This document shows, piece after piece, positions 46,342-58,996 of a stretch of DNA of 64,000 nucleotides. Below the pieces are notes generated by a model that searched no databases, was not told the DNA's origin, and worked only from the letters and a program-made list of their open reading frames with translations. Source of the DNA: Panicum virgatum (Eukaryota; Streptophyta; Magnoliopsida; Poales; Poaceae). Numbering within the stretch: position 1 is the stretch's first letter; each line of letters starts with the position of its first letter. The position numbers and the translations under genes were made by a program. The DNA lies in contig NC_053148.1 in the NCBI RefSeq assembly GCF_016808335.1, positions 1,493,001-1,557,000 on the forward strand. Reading direction: 5' to 3'.

Positions 46342-47394
46342 TCAATGGAGAACAAGGAAGCGCTCGAGCCCGACCTTGGATCCGGTGGCCTTGATGTCGG
46401 CCTGCACCTGCTCCCGGAACTCGGCGTAGGTGAAGGGCCGGTACCTGCTGCCCCGGCAGCTGATGACGGCGTCGTCGCGCGGGAACGCGAAGTAGCACAG
46501 CGACAGCCTCTCGTCGCCCCAGCTGGCCGCCACACGGTGCCGCACGCTCCGGAACGCGTCGCCGCTCATCGCCCGCGCCATGTCGCCCAGGTTCACCAGC
46601 AGCGTGCCGGTGCCGGTGCCGGTGCCGCCGCCCCCCGGCGCGACGTCGCGCCACGCGCCGCCGTGGAGCACCTGCAGGCCCCCGACGACGTCCTGGTTGA
46701 TGACCGTGAGCACGGAGCTGTCGGTGTGGGCCTCCATCCCGAGGTGCCCGGGCTCCGGGCACGGCGGGTACCGGTACACCCGCAGGAACCCGTCGTGCTC
46801 GGCGAGGTAGGCCGACGCCTGGCCCGCGCCGAGCCCCAGCGCGGCGGCGAGGGCGTCGAACAGCGTCCGCGCCACCCGCGCCATGTGCGCGCCGTACTCG
46901 CGCGCGAGGTCCGCCAGCGCGGCGAGGTCCGGGGAGGAGGAAGGCGGCGGGCCGCCGGCGGCGGCGGTTGGCTGCTGATCTGGGCCCAGGGCGAGGTGGA
47001 AGCCCTCGACCCAGTTGACGTCCCTGACGCGGAGCGAGGAGAGCGCCGGCGTGCCCCAGAAGTAGCCGGGCTGGGCCTGCTTGTCGTGGAACGCCGCCCG
47101 GCCCAGCACGTCCCGGGCCACCGCGAAGAGGCGCGCCGAGAGGTCCGCCGGGACGCCGTGGTTGGCGAGCCGGAAGACGCCGAGGCGCCGGCACGCCGCC
47201 GCCAGCGCCTCCCCCGGCGCCTCCAGGTCAACGGTTGGGAGTTCCAGGTCCCCACCGTGCGGTACCTGCTCCTCCTCCCGCTCGTGCTGCCCTTCCTCCT
47301 CGAGGAGAGGGAACGGCGGGCACGACGGGTCCGCCACGGCGGCGGCGGCTGCGGTCGCCGGCGGCGCTTCCGTTCCCGTCGCCATCTCGATCAC
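46342..47394 (-). CDS. 2-oxoglutarate/Fe(II)-dependent dioxygenase, gibberellin-oxidase-like
   Basis: Soluble non-haem iron oxygenase of the plant 2-ODD superfamily. Single exon of 350 residues, the usual length. The N-terminal DIOX_N-type region contains LPTVDLEAPG and CRRLGVFRLANHGVP. The catalytic double-stranded beta-helix has the iron ligands His223 and Asp225 (EAHTDSS) and His286 (RSVRHRV). The 2-oxoglutarate-binding pair is Arg296 and Ser298 (ERLSLCYF), and YRYPPCPEP is also conserved. The block NQDVVGGLQVL resembles C20 gibberellin 2-oxidases, which inactivate gibberellins, but other 2-ODDs share it. I would not name a substrate. The 3' end lies about 270 bp from the young LTR element. 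Start could also be the second Met (47385). Confidence 0.85.
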   Translation of the reverse strand: MIEMATGTEAPPATAAAAAVADPSCPPFPLLEEEGQHEREEEQVPHGGDLELPTVDLEAPGEALAAACRRLGVFRLANHGVPADLSARLFAVARDVLGRAAFHDKQAQPGYFWGTPALSSLRVRDVNWVEGFHLALGPDQQPTAAAGGPPPSSSPDLAALADLAREYGAHMARVARTLFDALAAALGLGAGQASAYLAEHDGFLRVYRYPPCPEPGHLGMEAHTDSSVLTVINQDVVGGLQVLHGGAWRDVAPGGGGTGTGTGTLLVNLGDMARAMSGDAFRSVRHRVAASWGDERLSLCYFAFPRDDAVISCRGSRYRPFTYAEFREQVQADIKATGSKVGLERFLVLH

Positions 47395-48074
47395 CCGCTC
47401 CGTCGGTCTGGCTACTCCCTCCGATCCTATGCTGAAGCTAGGAAGCTGAACTGCAGCTCAGGTATCTCTGGAGGATCGACCCTGGAGAGTGAGGAGAGGA
47501 AGCAAGAAAGCAGCAGAGGCGGGCAGGATTCATCAGGCTGCTTGTTGGGGCAGGGGCAGGTAGATCTGATCCGTCTGCTGATGCATTGGCTTCTCTTCTC
47601 GTGGACTGACTGGTCATGTCATCGATCTCAGGGGCGAGTCACGACAAGGATCCGGCGGCCGGCTTGTCCTAACTGCTACCCTGCATTCTGCAAGTGCACT
47701 ACTAGCCACTCACACAGTTCAGTCTTCAGAAAACAGAGAGCATCAGAGCAATAATCTGCCCCCTAACTGAAGTTTACATGGCCATTCAAACTTGTGACGC
47801 ACACATCGACTGACTAAACGGATTGCACCTTGGAATCACTGAGGACTGCAGACTTTAAGTTGGGACAAGGCAAATCAAAACATTGCATCTAGACAGTGCT
47901 ACAATAAACACATACGAACCTGTATACAGCTACGTATGAAAGAAGAGCGAAAGTGCAAAACAAAGGAGAAACCAAATTACAGAAAAGTAAGTTTATATAT
48001 TTATAGCTTCTATGGATTGGTGAAGATCAATCAGAAAATCCATCCATTCGTCTTCCTGATGGGCAATCAATACT
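47395..48074. other. Dioxygenase 5' flank and 3' UTR of next gene
   Basis: Both neighbouring genes are on the minus strand. The stretch has no further coding signal. A plus-strand frame that runs from the dioxygenase into it is a GC-driven shadow. Confidence 0.45.
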
Positions 48075-49023
48075 TCAGCATCCGACGGTGAACCATCTCC
48101 TGCTCGTCCGGCCGCGCTCCGCCTTCCTCTTCTCCTTCTGGCACGCACATTTTGCCTCCTTCACGTTCTTCACCTTCAAAGAGAAAAGCTCAGATTTTCA
48201 ACCTCTGGATCAATGTGCAGCAAGCAAAACGATCTTCTTTCTTTTTATTAAAGGAGAGAAACAATGTAATTTGCAACGGTGGAGCTCACCTTATTGGGTG
48301 GGTTGGTTTTGCTGCGGTGGAGCTGGCGCGCGCCCCTCTGCAGGATCTCCGCGGCGCTCCAGCTCTTCCCGTCCGGCGCCGGCGCCGGCTTGCTGCTGGC
48401 GGGCGCGGGCATCATCACCGCCGCCGGGTCCCTGCGGGGCTCCGACATCGGCGCGGTGTCGGACCACGCGGGGTCCTCGACCGGCGGCGGCGCCACGGAC
48501 GAGGAGCTCCCCAGCCCGAGATGGGCGGCGGCGTCAGCGTAGCTCCCGGCCTTGCCGCCGACGTCCAGGTCCAGCTCGCAGCCGAGCTGCCTGATGCGCG
48601 ACTCGAGCAGGTTGAGGCGGTCCATGAGCGTGCCCCGCACCTGCACGTGCTGCAGCGCCGACGGCAGGGACTTGGTGTGGTGGTGCTGCGCCTGGTGCGG
48701 CGGCGCGCGCCGCGCCACGGCGCCGTCGTCCCGCTGCTCCTCCAGCTGCCGCAACTGCACGCGCGCACAGAGACACGCAAAGATAAAAGTGAGGCAATTT
48801 ATCGCGCATCGCGTCGTGCGTGCTGCCATCGTCGGCGTTGCGAACGTGATCGTGGGCGAACGCGCGAGTACGACGACGAACGTACCCGGAGGTCGATCTG
48901 GTCGAGGCGGCCGAGCAGGCTCTCCGGCGGCGGCGGAGGCGGCGGCGGCGGGGCAGGCGCGGGGAGGCCGTAGCCGCTGATGAGGACGCGGCGCTCCGAG
49001 CCCACGGCCAGCACGTCGGCCAT
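48075..49023 (-). CDS. Small three-exon gene, coiled-coil protein of unknown function
   Basis: I do not recognise the family. Exons 48886-49023, 48290-48754 and 48075-48173 join in phase 0 and give 233 residues. The N-terminus reads MADVLAVGSERRVLISGYGL, then a run of 11 prolines within a Pro/Ala stretch. A leucine-heptad region crosses the first splice (LLGRLDQIDLR then LRQLEEQ) and resumes at TLMDRLNLLESRIRQLG, probably a coiled coil. A low-complexity Ser/Pro/Ala segment follows, then SWSAAEILQRGARQLHRSK. The last exon is strongly basic and ends KRKAERGRTSRRWFTVGC. Clean splice borders and an unbroken frame support a real gene. It could be nuclear or membrane-associated; neither is shown. 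Confidence 0.7.
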
Positions 49024-50450
49024 GGCGGGCGAGTTCACGGCGCGCCGGACTGACACGACTGCCAGCACGCGATCGAGGAGCGGTCGTTGCGGAGGCCGTT
49101 GGCACGCGCTGCGGCTCTCGCTAACGGCGTCGTCGGTTATAATGGCATGGTGGCGTGGCGCCAGGCGGACCGCGTCGTCAGGGATGATCCGGCCATGGAG
49201 CATGCAGCGGCGACGGAGCGCGGTGCAGGTCAGCAGCTGCAGCTCAGCCCGGCATGGTCGGAGCCAAGATCGGGTCGGAGACTAGGCCGAGTCCACCAAC
49301 ATGGGCTGGATTTATAATAGGCCGGATATTTCCCTTGGATCATATATATCTTCCGGAAGTTTTTTTCTTATCCACATTCCAGTGTTTGAAATTCGTGTAA
49401 ACATCAACCACCATTGGATCCACACAGTCAACCCTAACCCCTCCTGTGCCCTTCCTCCACTGAGCCCGCGCCGCCGCCCCTGACCTTGCCGCCGCGCCGA
49501 GCCATCGCCGCGCCCGCCGCAGCCCCCGGCCGCCGCAGCGCCATGGCCGACGCCGCGGCCCGACCGCCGTGCCCGGCGACGCCACCGACCGACCGCCTCC
49601 GCGCCATGGCCGCCGCCCCTAGCCGCCGCGCGCTGCCGCCCCTTGTCTCCGCCGCCGCGCCATGGAGCTCCGGCGCTGTTGCCGGCTCTCGCCGGCACCG
49701 GAGAAGATGATGTGGGAAAAATGTGAGTTTCAACATTTTCGAAATACTAGTTCAATATTTTCGAAATACTAGTTCAACATTTTCGAATGCTAGTTCAACA
49801 TGAACTGGGTCTCCTTGGGCTTTATAGATGATTTGCTTAATCATCTTCCACTAGATGGATAGGGTCCCCCGGATATTTCCATCTGGAACGCGAAGTATAT
49901 ATATACGTTGGGCCCAATTTCGAAAATATGGCCCATGCGGCCTGGGAGCATGCGCACCACCACCACGGCGCAGCGGCACCAGCTTCACTAATCACTACCA
50001 CCGTTTCTCTGTCGGCCCAAACAGGGTTCTCGTGGGCCGGCGTCAGGAATCTAGTGTTACTTCTCTTGGGCTATCGGTAAGCACATGTCGTCACGTCGGT
50101 GGTGATGCAGAAAGGCACTCTTTGTTTGTTCTATACAAAGATTTTGTTTTTGTTTGTTTGAATACGCAGGAAGTTTCGTAACTTTATATTATCTTTTTTT
50201 CATTTGGCGAAACAACTTTATATTAACTTAAAAGCGATGAACTTAAAAATATAAGTGGAAAACTATCGGTGACAAACTGTTGGATTAGTATGACCCAAAT
50301 GGTAGTCAACAAATCAACTGGTCCATCTATGCTGGTGTGTTTGTTTAATCTGCAAACTCTCTCCATTTAAGAACATTGACACGGCACGGTCTGCGGAGTG
50401 AGTTCACACTTTTTTTATCATGTTCATCGCTAGTTTGTTTTTAAGAAATA
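49024..50450. other. Intergenic with GC-rich segment and 22-bp repeats
   Basis: A GC-rich block (about 49460-49710) has compositional frames only. A CCGGATATTTCC block occurs at about 49322 and 49869 in the same orientation, so the interval between may be an unclassified insertion. A further tandem array is listed at 49729. Confidence 0.35.
49729..49803. repeat. Tandem repeat, about 22-bp unit
   Basis: TTCAACATTTTCGAAATACTAG and close variants repeat about three and a half times. No known element assigned. Confidence 0.75.
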
Positions 50451-50710
50451 CTCCATCCGTTTCAAATTATAAGTCATTCCAAGAATTTTGGAGAGTCAAA
50501 CCATTTTAAAGTTTGACCAAAATTATAGAGAGAAACACAAAAATTTATGACATCAAATAGATATACTGTGAAAATATAGCTAATAAAGAATCTAATAATA
50601 CTTAATTGATATCATAAATGATATTACTTTGTTATATAAATTTAGTCAAATTTGAAAAATTTTGACTCTCTAAAATTTTTAAAATGGCTTATAATTTAGA
50701 ACGGTGGGAG
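50451..50710. mobile_element. Stowaway-type MITE
   Basis: Starts CTCCATCCGTTTCAAATTAT and ends with the near-inverse ACGGTGGGAG, flanked by TA on both sides. The interior is AT-rich with TTTGAC blocks in inverse orientation, typical for this group. Confidence 0.85.
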
Positions 50711-50713
50711 TAT

Positions 50714-53700
50714 TTCTGTATGTTATTCGCGCACCGCTCCGCCACCATTCAAGCTATCGACGATAGCAAAACCAATTTGCGCCGTTCGATGCTCATCACG
50801 CGGCTCTTGCTGCTCTGCGCCGTCAGAGGCATGCGCTGCCATCCCATTGGCTAGAAGCTTCTCGGCTTCTCCTGCCGCACCTGAGAAAAATATCATACTT
50901 CCCTCATCTTTTCCCTTCTCTACCAATTCACCACGGGTCGGACCTCCTCCTGGCTCCCGCTCGACGACGCTGAACGCGCAGACGAGCGGCCAGTGGCGCG
51001 GCGGCACGAGTGCGGGTGCGGGTGAGATCCACGAGCTCGGGAATGGGCGTCTGCGTGGCCGAGTCCACGCCCTTGCAACCAACAAGTCCAGGCTTGTTGA
51101 GACCTAAACCAATGCAAATCTGCTGGCCTCCGCTGCCTTCCTTGGTCCTGCAGCCATGGGGCCTCCCCTGCCTTCCTTCGTGCCCCGCGGCCGAGCCTGC
51201 TCCTACAGTCCTACTACTCCGGCTCCCCGCATCCCGCTCCCTGCTCCTTCGACTCCCGACCATTGGGGGCTACCAGCCGCCAGATCCGGCCGCCGCAGGA
51301 CCCAGATCCAGCGGCACGGGCGCACGGCCAGGCAGCTTGGTGCGGCAGCCCCATGACGGTGATGGGGCTTGGAGACCATGAGCAGTGAGCACGGCAGCCG
51401 AGGGCGTACGACACGGGGATCGGGCAACGAGCAAGCAGCCAATCCATTCCCGTGCTAGATGCATCTCCCGTTCTAGATACAAGGGTCTCCCTCCCTGGCT
51501 GGCAGCAACGCGGGTCCCTGGCTGGCAGCAACGCGACACTGCCCTCCCTCTCAGTCTCAGGCCTCCGGTGATAAGGCAGCAGTTACTGCAGGTCCATCTA
51601 TCGTCCTCCCTATTATCTACCGAACGTAAATCTTCTGTGCCCTCGCACTATTTTCTTGCTGGTGAATGCAAATCTCATGATATCCTTTGGTAATTAGGGT
51701 TATCTCTCATATTTCTTTCTCAAATGTCCAGGGAAGCCCTTTCTCGTGGATCTCACTATTTTCTTACTTGATGTACATACTCCAACACTTCACCCTGCTC
51801 AATCCATCAGGTATAGATTTAGTATGAAGTTTGATGACCTGTTACATTTGTGCAGCAATTACCTCTGATTATACTTTTAGTTAAATTCTCGCAGCATGAG
51901 TAGATCATTTTTGTCTGAAAGATGCACACTGCTACATTTACACTCTTGTGAACTATTTGATTCGAATTGAAAAATAAAACCTACAAGTAATTTCATTCAG
52001 GTAGTTAAATAGGTGGTATGCAAGTGCAGTGTTCTCATTTTTTTGATACGTACTGATTTGCTTGCTCTGGTTGTTGGTCAAGCCATATGACAATTGGGCC
52101 CTTTATTTTCATCAGGTAGTTAAATTATTTCCTTTGAATATATACAAATATACATATGTACACTGTGCAATTTCTATTAGAACAACTGTTTGGGCCCTTC
52201 ATTTTCATCTGTAATTTTTTTCCAAATATATACTTGCATTATGACGCTTTACCTATGCCTTCCAATTTTCTTTTCTGCAAAGCTATTGGGATAGATTGGC
52301 TGTTTCAGTGAGAGCTTATCGGACGTGTTGATCCTTTGTCAAGCAAAGTTTAACCTACCTGGTAACCCACTACCTCTGTTCCATTTTCATTTCTTCTGTG
52401 GTTTGCACTTTGCAATTCAGCTTTTATGGTACAGCAATTCCTTTATTTAACTATATGCATATGTATATACATGTTTTTACGCAAAAACACAATGTAGGTA
52501 GTATAACTTTGCATGTGGACATATACCCGTATACATAGTTGTGTATAGGAGCTGAAGGTATATATGTTCAACTTTGAAAGGTCATCTCTCAGGTTAGTCA
52601 TCCTAAGTGAAGCAATGCTTGGAAGAGTTAGTTCCAAAGCATTGTAAATTCATGTTATGCAGTATGCTAGTGATTCACTTTAAACATGATATGTATCTGT
52701 TTCAAGCTAGCTTTTGTATTTTTCTGAAAAAATATACTTCATTTCTGCAACATAATTATTTCAATAGAAAAAGTTAACACGGGATGATGGTATTAGAGAT
52801 TTGAAAAAAGTGGTTTGTCAACCATATTATCATAGTATCTATTTTTTCGCTGTCATTCCTGAACCTCATTGCTAGAAGGACCAAAACAAAAGGGTTAGGG
52901 TTTTTTAATAGTTATAAGTTTTATAATTTCGTTGTTGCCTCATTGAAGTATTTGGATTACGAACTTAAGTCACTTTTTCGAAATGTTGTTGGGATTGTCA
53001 GGCATATGGTTCAATCTATACCACTGCTGCAATTAATATTCCTGCAGCCATAAGATTCTTAAGTTAGCAATACAAAAGCGCCATATAAATTCCTTATCCT
53101 TTGTTCCTCTCATAATTTGGAATTAAGGCTTTACTTCTTCACATTTGGTCCGAGGTGCCTAATCAATGCCTTATTTCGAAACATCATAACTGCCCTGCCT
53201 TAGTTACAGGGAAGAGAATTACACATAAAAACTTCAGATATGCATTATGTTCTATTTGTATCAGCAATACAAGTGGGATTAAGTGGAGTTACATATGCAA
53301 GACAATTTTTCTATGCAATAATGTTCTAGGTAAAAAGATGGACCTTTTTAAATTAGGGAGCACAACATGGACCTTGACTGGTGAGTTTCCAACTGAATAT
53401 CATTGAATGAAGACCTTTTTAACAGTCCAATTGAACTATACATAACTGAGTGCCCCTAATGGAGAAACCATGCTTTCGATTTAGCACCAAGTAATTTCTC
53501 TACATGTTCAATGTTTTGGTAAAAATGATTGACATGGAAGAAATTCCTTTGAGAGATGTATGTACATGTTGTTGAATTAAAAGACAAGATATTTTCAGGC
53601 TGAGCAATTCTACTGCAGGCTCTAATTGGCCGAAGCAAATTTAGGTGCGGAAGAGAACCTCCAGCTCGATTTACACAGTGATTATAATATAATTGGTTCA

Positions 53701-54156
53701 ACAGTAGAAAACATCATTGCCATCTATTACTATAGGTTTAGCTTGGCCAATTTAAAAAAGAGATGAGGTGAGTTCATGGTAATTGAAGCTCAATGTCAAT
53801 ATAGGATCCTAAACCCTCATACTTTTTTTTTTGAGATACTCTTTGCTACTTTCTGCATGCTACATCATTGCCTAGCACCTATAATCCTACTCAATGTAAT
53901 TTGGACGCCAGGTATACATGCTTTTTACAAGACTAAAACTATTTTAAATTCTTTCTTACATGCAGATCATATCGCTGCTTAATAGTTGATCCTTTTGCTA
54001 TTGGCGGCACAGAACAACATGAAATTGGCAATTCAAACAACTCGCTAAAGCCAGCAGAGCTAAGGAATTAAAGGGAAATGTAATTATCATGAAATTCAAC
54101 CCGAATTCAATTTACTTTTCCTTCCATCTCCATTTCCTCTACTAATGCAATTGCAG
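50714..54156. other. Long stretch without recognised genes
   Basis: A GC-rich part (50.7-51.6 kb) includes a 20-bp direct duplication (TCCCTGGCTGGCAGCAACGC) near 51500. AT-rich sequence with intron-like texture follows. It may contain upstream exons of the candidate gene at 54157, but I could not define them. Reading frames here are short and unrecognised. Confidence 0.35.
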
Positions 54157-55530
54157 GAAGCAACAACCCTTGATCCAAGAACTACAAGGTACGAGCATCT
54201 ATTGGAATTAACTCTGCAACTTCCTTTTACCAATGCAATTCAGGATCTGGAACTCTCTTCTATTTCAGCATCTCTCGCCAATTGGAAAATTTGTATGAAC
54301 CCTACGTAAGTAGCTTGGTGTAACGGGCCTGTACTGAAAAACTTTTGATCTCAAACTGCAAAATACTATTCACGGAAGGAACTTAAAACAGCTAAGTCAC
54401 AAGGGACTTCAACCTTTAGTTTTTAATTTTGAAATTACTGGCTCAAGATGGAAGTTTTTACCAATCCAGTGAATTCTATAGCGTCACAAGTAAATGAGCA
54501 GTCCTTACTTTGCATCTCATTTGAGTCATGCCTTGCTTGCTTTAGAGCTTCAGGTTGTAGCTTGGTGCATCTTAGAGGTGAATCATTTTATGTTTATTTA
54601 GGATGTTGGAGTTCAGCAAGAATAACAATACCTATTCAAATTCAGACGGCCCTTCATTATATACATGTTGTAACTTTTTCTTTCATGCTAACAAAGAATT
54701 TTGATTAACTCTTGCAGCTTTCTTCATCGTTTACAATTATCAACTTTTAGTCCCACAACTGAAAACTTCTTTACTTCGTACGAAATAAACTGTTAACATT
54801 TTGATAACATGGGGCCCCTCGAGAACCTCCTGGGAGGCATTTATGCCTACGGCATGAAAAAAAATCTATAATTCTTGCTGTTCATTCAATGGTTACAGTT
54901 TTGATCTGCTCTATAAACCTTTTTTTTACTTCATCTGCAGGTTCTGAGAAGCCATCAACTTGATGTGAGCCAGCAATCTCAGTCTGGAATGAAGAAAATA
55001 GCTACGTTCTGTTTAGGGATTTTGCAGAAGCTAGATTATGGATTGGTTGCGTGCCAGGCATTTTTCTTGCTCTAACCCATGAGCTTGCACGGCAAATTGA
55101 GAAGGTCATGTGCATTGTGGTTTGTTCTCCCCAGCTCTGTTCTTTCCAAAATTGCCTTTTTTTCAGGTCCAACCCGTTTTCATGCTATAATCGGAGCACA
55201 TTTTCTTCCAATATGGCTGCAGCAGTATGCTTGAATCTGTGACAAACACCCGCTATCTCCAAATCCAGAACCTGAATACATGCTCCAAACTCTACATATA
55301 ACATGCTATTCTCGAGCTCGCCAAGACACTAACCCTTACTATTGTTTCTCTTATACGGCTTTCCATGCACAGGGGTAACAAAATTTCCTTTCTTGTTGTG
55401 CTCTTTTTTCTTCAGATAGGGGATAGCCTTCTTACAAGCCACACGACCAGGCTTGTAGCAAGGGTGCCACTGGTGATGATTGGTTGCAGTACTGTAGCAG
55501 GTATCAGCAAAGGGCTCAAGGGCAATAACA
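54157..55530 (+). CDS. Candidate exons of an unrecognised gene, incomplete
   Basis: Four exon-like blocks with good splice borders: 54157-54188, 54269-54305, about 54941-55104 and 55416-55530. The first two join in frame to read [23 protein letters not shown], with a strong GTAAGTAG donor. The last two read [21 protein letters not shown] and [18 protein letters not shown], then [20 protein letters not shown] and a Gly/Ser-rich hydrophobic end. The hydrophobic stretches suggest membrane association. The start of the third block is open in a different frame from its later part, so either a different acceptor is used or the gene is broken. No start or stop exon was found and I do not recognise the family. 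Confidence 0.35.
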
Positions 55531-56015
55531 GTAAGCCATGTGTCTTCTGTTACATCCTTCGTTCAGGATTACAACTTCCAACCGACGTGGAAAAAAATGT
55601 GTATTTAGATTCCTATTAGAAAACTAAACAAAACCTCTGTATGTGTTCCTACCTACCTCTGTATGTGTTCCTACTTCAATGCCCGGTATAAAAACTACAT
55701 TACAACTATCAATAAAATATATATGTACGTGCTCGTTGTTCATAATTATGTGTTCGTACCTTAATTTTTACTGAAGCAGACAACAAAAGGATACCTTAAT
55801 AGCTAGGCTTAAAAAATTCAGGCGCGTCAAGGCGCGCGCAAAGTACTCGTAAACTAGAGCCGAGGCTCGGTTGATGAGTGAGGACCGGGTTGGAGCACCG
55901 GGATCGTGGAACCTCCGGGAGTCAGAACTCGATCATTGGTCCGGGACGGGGGCATCTCGATTCCAAGGTCAAAAGCAACTACACCTACACTACACAGTCT
56001 GTGATATCCACAAAG

Positions 56016-56361
56016 GGCCATGTTTGGATGATGTTACGAAAACTTTTGCACTAAAAGACGAATGCATGCATGAAGTACTAAACGAAGTTTATTTGCAAAA
56101 CTTTTTTAGTAATGGGTGTAACTTTTCGAGACGAATCTAATGAGCCAAGTTTCATCATGATTGGCTACAGTGATGCTACAGTAACCGCGCTCAATCATCC
56201 TCTAATCATGCGGTCAAAGACCTCATTAAGTAGAGCAACTGCTACAGTACCACAGTTGTGGAGGTAATTTTGTAATTAGACTTTATTTAATACCCCTAAT
56301 TAGTAGTCAAAACATCATTTCTCTCTCATCAAAATTTTTCCACACTCCAACCAAACATGCC
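56016..56361. mobile_element. MITE with GGCCATGTTTGG ends
   Basis: Begins GGCCATGTTTGG and ends CCAAACATGCC (inverse with a one-base gap). The interior has CGAGACGAATCTAATGAGCC and GCTACAGTGATGCTACAGTAA, shared with the grass MITE family also seen at 7249, 8349 and 60541. Confidence 0.8.
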
Positions 56362-58996
56362 GATCAAGAGATGTGTGCAGTGTTGGGATCCACAAAGAAA
56401 GAGCCCTCCTCCCCTCCGGGCTCCGGCTAGCTCTGACCTCTGACTCTGCATCCGCTTTCTGACCGGCCGTCAGAATACAACAATCTGAAACTCGTGCCGC
56501 ATTGGTTAAACAATCCCATGTGTCCGCGTCGTTGGTCAGGCATGCAGCCGATGGAGCTCGCATCGATCCAGTCGCTTAACCTTTACTACTACTTTTCACC
56601 AGTTGGCGGGGTTTAGAAAAGGGAAGCAACTCTCTTTCTCTATCTCTCACACACACAGAGAGAAGGAAGAAGAAGACTTTGCACAGACAGTACAGTGTCC
56701 TCCACATGCCCGATCGCTTGCTCTAACCACTTGGCCGGCCAGAAGGAGCTGACAAATGGGGAGGCGATGGTGCAGCACATGGTGGCTAGAACGGTAGAAC
56801 ACCGATCATACTGCCTTAGCTTATCAGCTAGTTTCATACTAGATCCTTGCAAACGGCATGAACTGCTAGAGACCTCACCTACTAACAGGCCTGCGAATGA
56901 GTGCGAACTGTACTTCAATTGTACAGGCGCTCGCCAGCTCGGTCAATTCAACCTCGCTGGATTTTAATCAGAGATTAATTGAGGAATAAGTATCAAGCTA
57001 GCTCATTAACTGATCATAGCATGTGCCTTATGTAATTGCCTCTGCCATGGACAAGCTAGCAGCTAACAAGCTAAGGCATCCGCTCTGTCGTACCCGTGGA
57101 TTCGCATTCGCCGCCATGGAAAGGTAAAGCAGGCAGGCATGGTCGGCCTACATATAGACTGTAGTATGTTCTATATCTTTCTTGGGAAAGCTAGCTCATC
57201 ATCCCGTCCGTGTCCGTCCCCATGGACCGACCGTGCATGCATTGCGTCATCTATGCCTAGCTAAGTACGTAGCTAAATTGTGGGGTGCCGTTCCATGTCA
57301 TGTGGGCATTTTGTTTCTGCTGTATTTTCGTGAACTGCGGTTCCCGTAAAGACGATTGATGGCACGATCACTCTTGCTGCAGGCGCAGCAGAAATGTACT
57401 AGATTAGATTCTACCAAGCTAGCCTGTCAGTATATGCGATGCGAAGGAAGGAATGGAGTATTAGGTGAGCGGAAGCCGTCGCCACGCCTGTAGTAGTAGC
57501 GATCGAGCTGAGGGTAACTCGGCACCAGCTAGCCACTAGCGGCCCATCCATCCATCTCCTTCTCCTCCGATCCGATAGATCCTCCCACGAACGGCAGCTT
57601 GGTTCTCGCGCGTGGCAATCCAGATCACCCATCGGCGGCGACAGCCGACGGCGAGCGATCGAGTGACATGGGGTGACAGGGAGGCGGCACCTTCCCGCCG
57701 CTGCTGATTGCTCCGTATACAATGCTGCCTGCGACCGGCCTGATCTTGTGGTCTGTGCGCGCGTACACACAACACAACTCCGTCTCCATTCCATCATCGC
57801 GGCCGGGCAGGAAGATCGCCTCCGCCGTCCTGGCATTGTCTTCATCCTGCTGACGTGACTTGCCAACCATATACTAATAAGCATAAGCTATCCGTCGGTG
57901 TTAAGCTACAAGCTAAGGCGGCTTACGCCATGGTTGGGAGCTTTGGATTCGTTGGGACTTGGTTGGTGACCGTGGCCGACGACGACGCCCGCCCGGGAAC
58001 ATTCCCATTCCGTGGCTGCACACAAACAAAGGGGATTGTCTTGCAGGCGTCTGAACCCACCAAGTTTCCGTGATTATTGTCAGCAATAAGAAGCCTGTTG
58101 GCTGTTGCTGTCAAGTTCATCTGAAGGCTGCAAATTTCAGCTGAACGATGGTCGAAGGGGTTTGGTCATGACCCATCAAAAAACGTGGCACATACACGAG
58201 CAGGTGCTGCCAGTACGAACTTGTTACCCAGAACACGAGGATGAACGAGTGGATATTGCACACCAATGCAAGCTGCGCATGTGCATTTTGGCGTGAGAAT
58301 AATTGACTGCATTTTGCATTGTTTTCTCAAAGAAAAAGGGATCAATGACCGGGGCAGTTGTGCTGAAACATGACTGTCTTGGTTTTTTGTCTCCCTTTTG
58401 GAATCGGATCCCGGCATGCATCTGCAAGAGGGACAGAACGGCCGGCGAGCGCGAGGGTGGTGGTAGGTTGCAGCGTCTTTTTGGGCTCGGCGGTCAACGC
58501 CGGGCGGCCGTTGGAGGGGCGGCGGCCAGCGTGGCAGCCCAGCCCCACGTGGGGACCCCCGGACTGTCGGTGGAGCTCAGACTGTCAGACTGTCGGTGAC
58601 TGTTTTGTTAGATTCTCGATGGGGCAAAAAAAGGTAGAGTTTCAGTTTTTTTTAAACCTCGGAAGCAGACTTGTCACCCACATGATCGGATACGGTTAAT
58701 TATAATAAGCTCGGTAAAGTATGATTTGACAGCATACATGGCGCGTACAAACTGACAGCAGTACAGTACATTAGTAGTACCTGTAGCTGTTCAGGTGGTA
58801 GGTTTGCGAGGGATCCAACAGTTCAGCGGCGGATCGGAGTACCCCTGAGTGCAGCGGCCACTCGACCGTTCCATGGTTGGAGATTGACCCGGACGCCACG
58901 TACAGTAATGCTCTGCCCTCATCTCATCTGAACCACCTGATTAGTAGTACTCTAGATCCCACTGTTTCACTTTCCGTGCTCCCATTACTGTAACAA
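56362..58996. other. Gene-poor spacer
   Basis: No supported gene. Frames of up to 157 codons near 57411-57884 overlap on both strands and lack recognisable domains. An AG/AC microsatellite-like stretch lies near 56640-56665. Confidence 0.35.

Noticed and set aside
46345..47754. 469-codon plus-strand frame over the dioxygenase gene
   Set aside because: Compositional shadow of the GC-rich coding strand; the minus strand has all dioxygenase residues.
57411..57884. 157-codon minus-strand frame
   Set aside because: Overlapped by frames of similar length in other phases and on the other strand; no recognisable motif.
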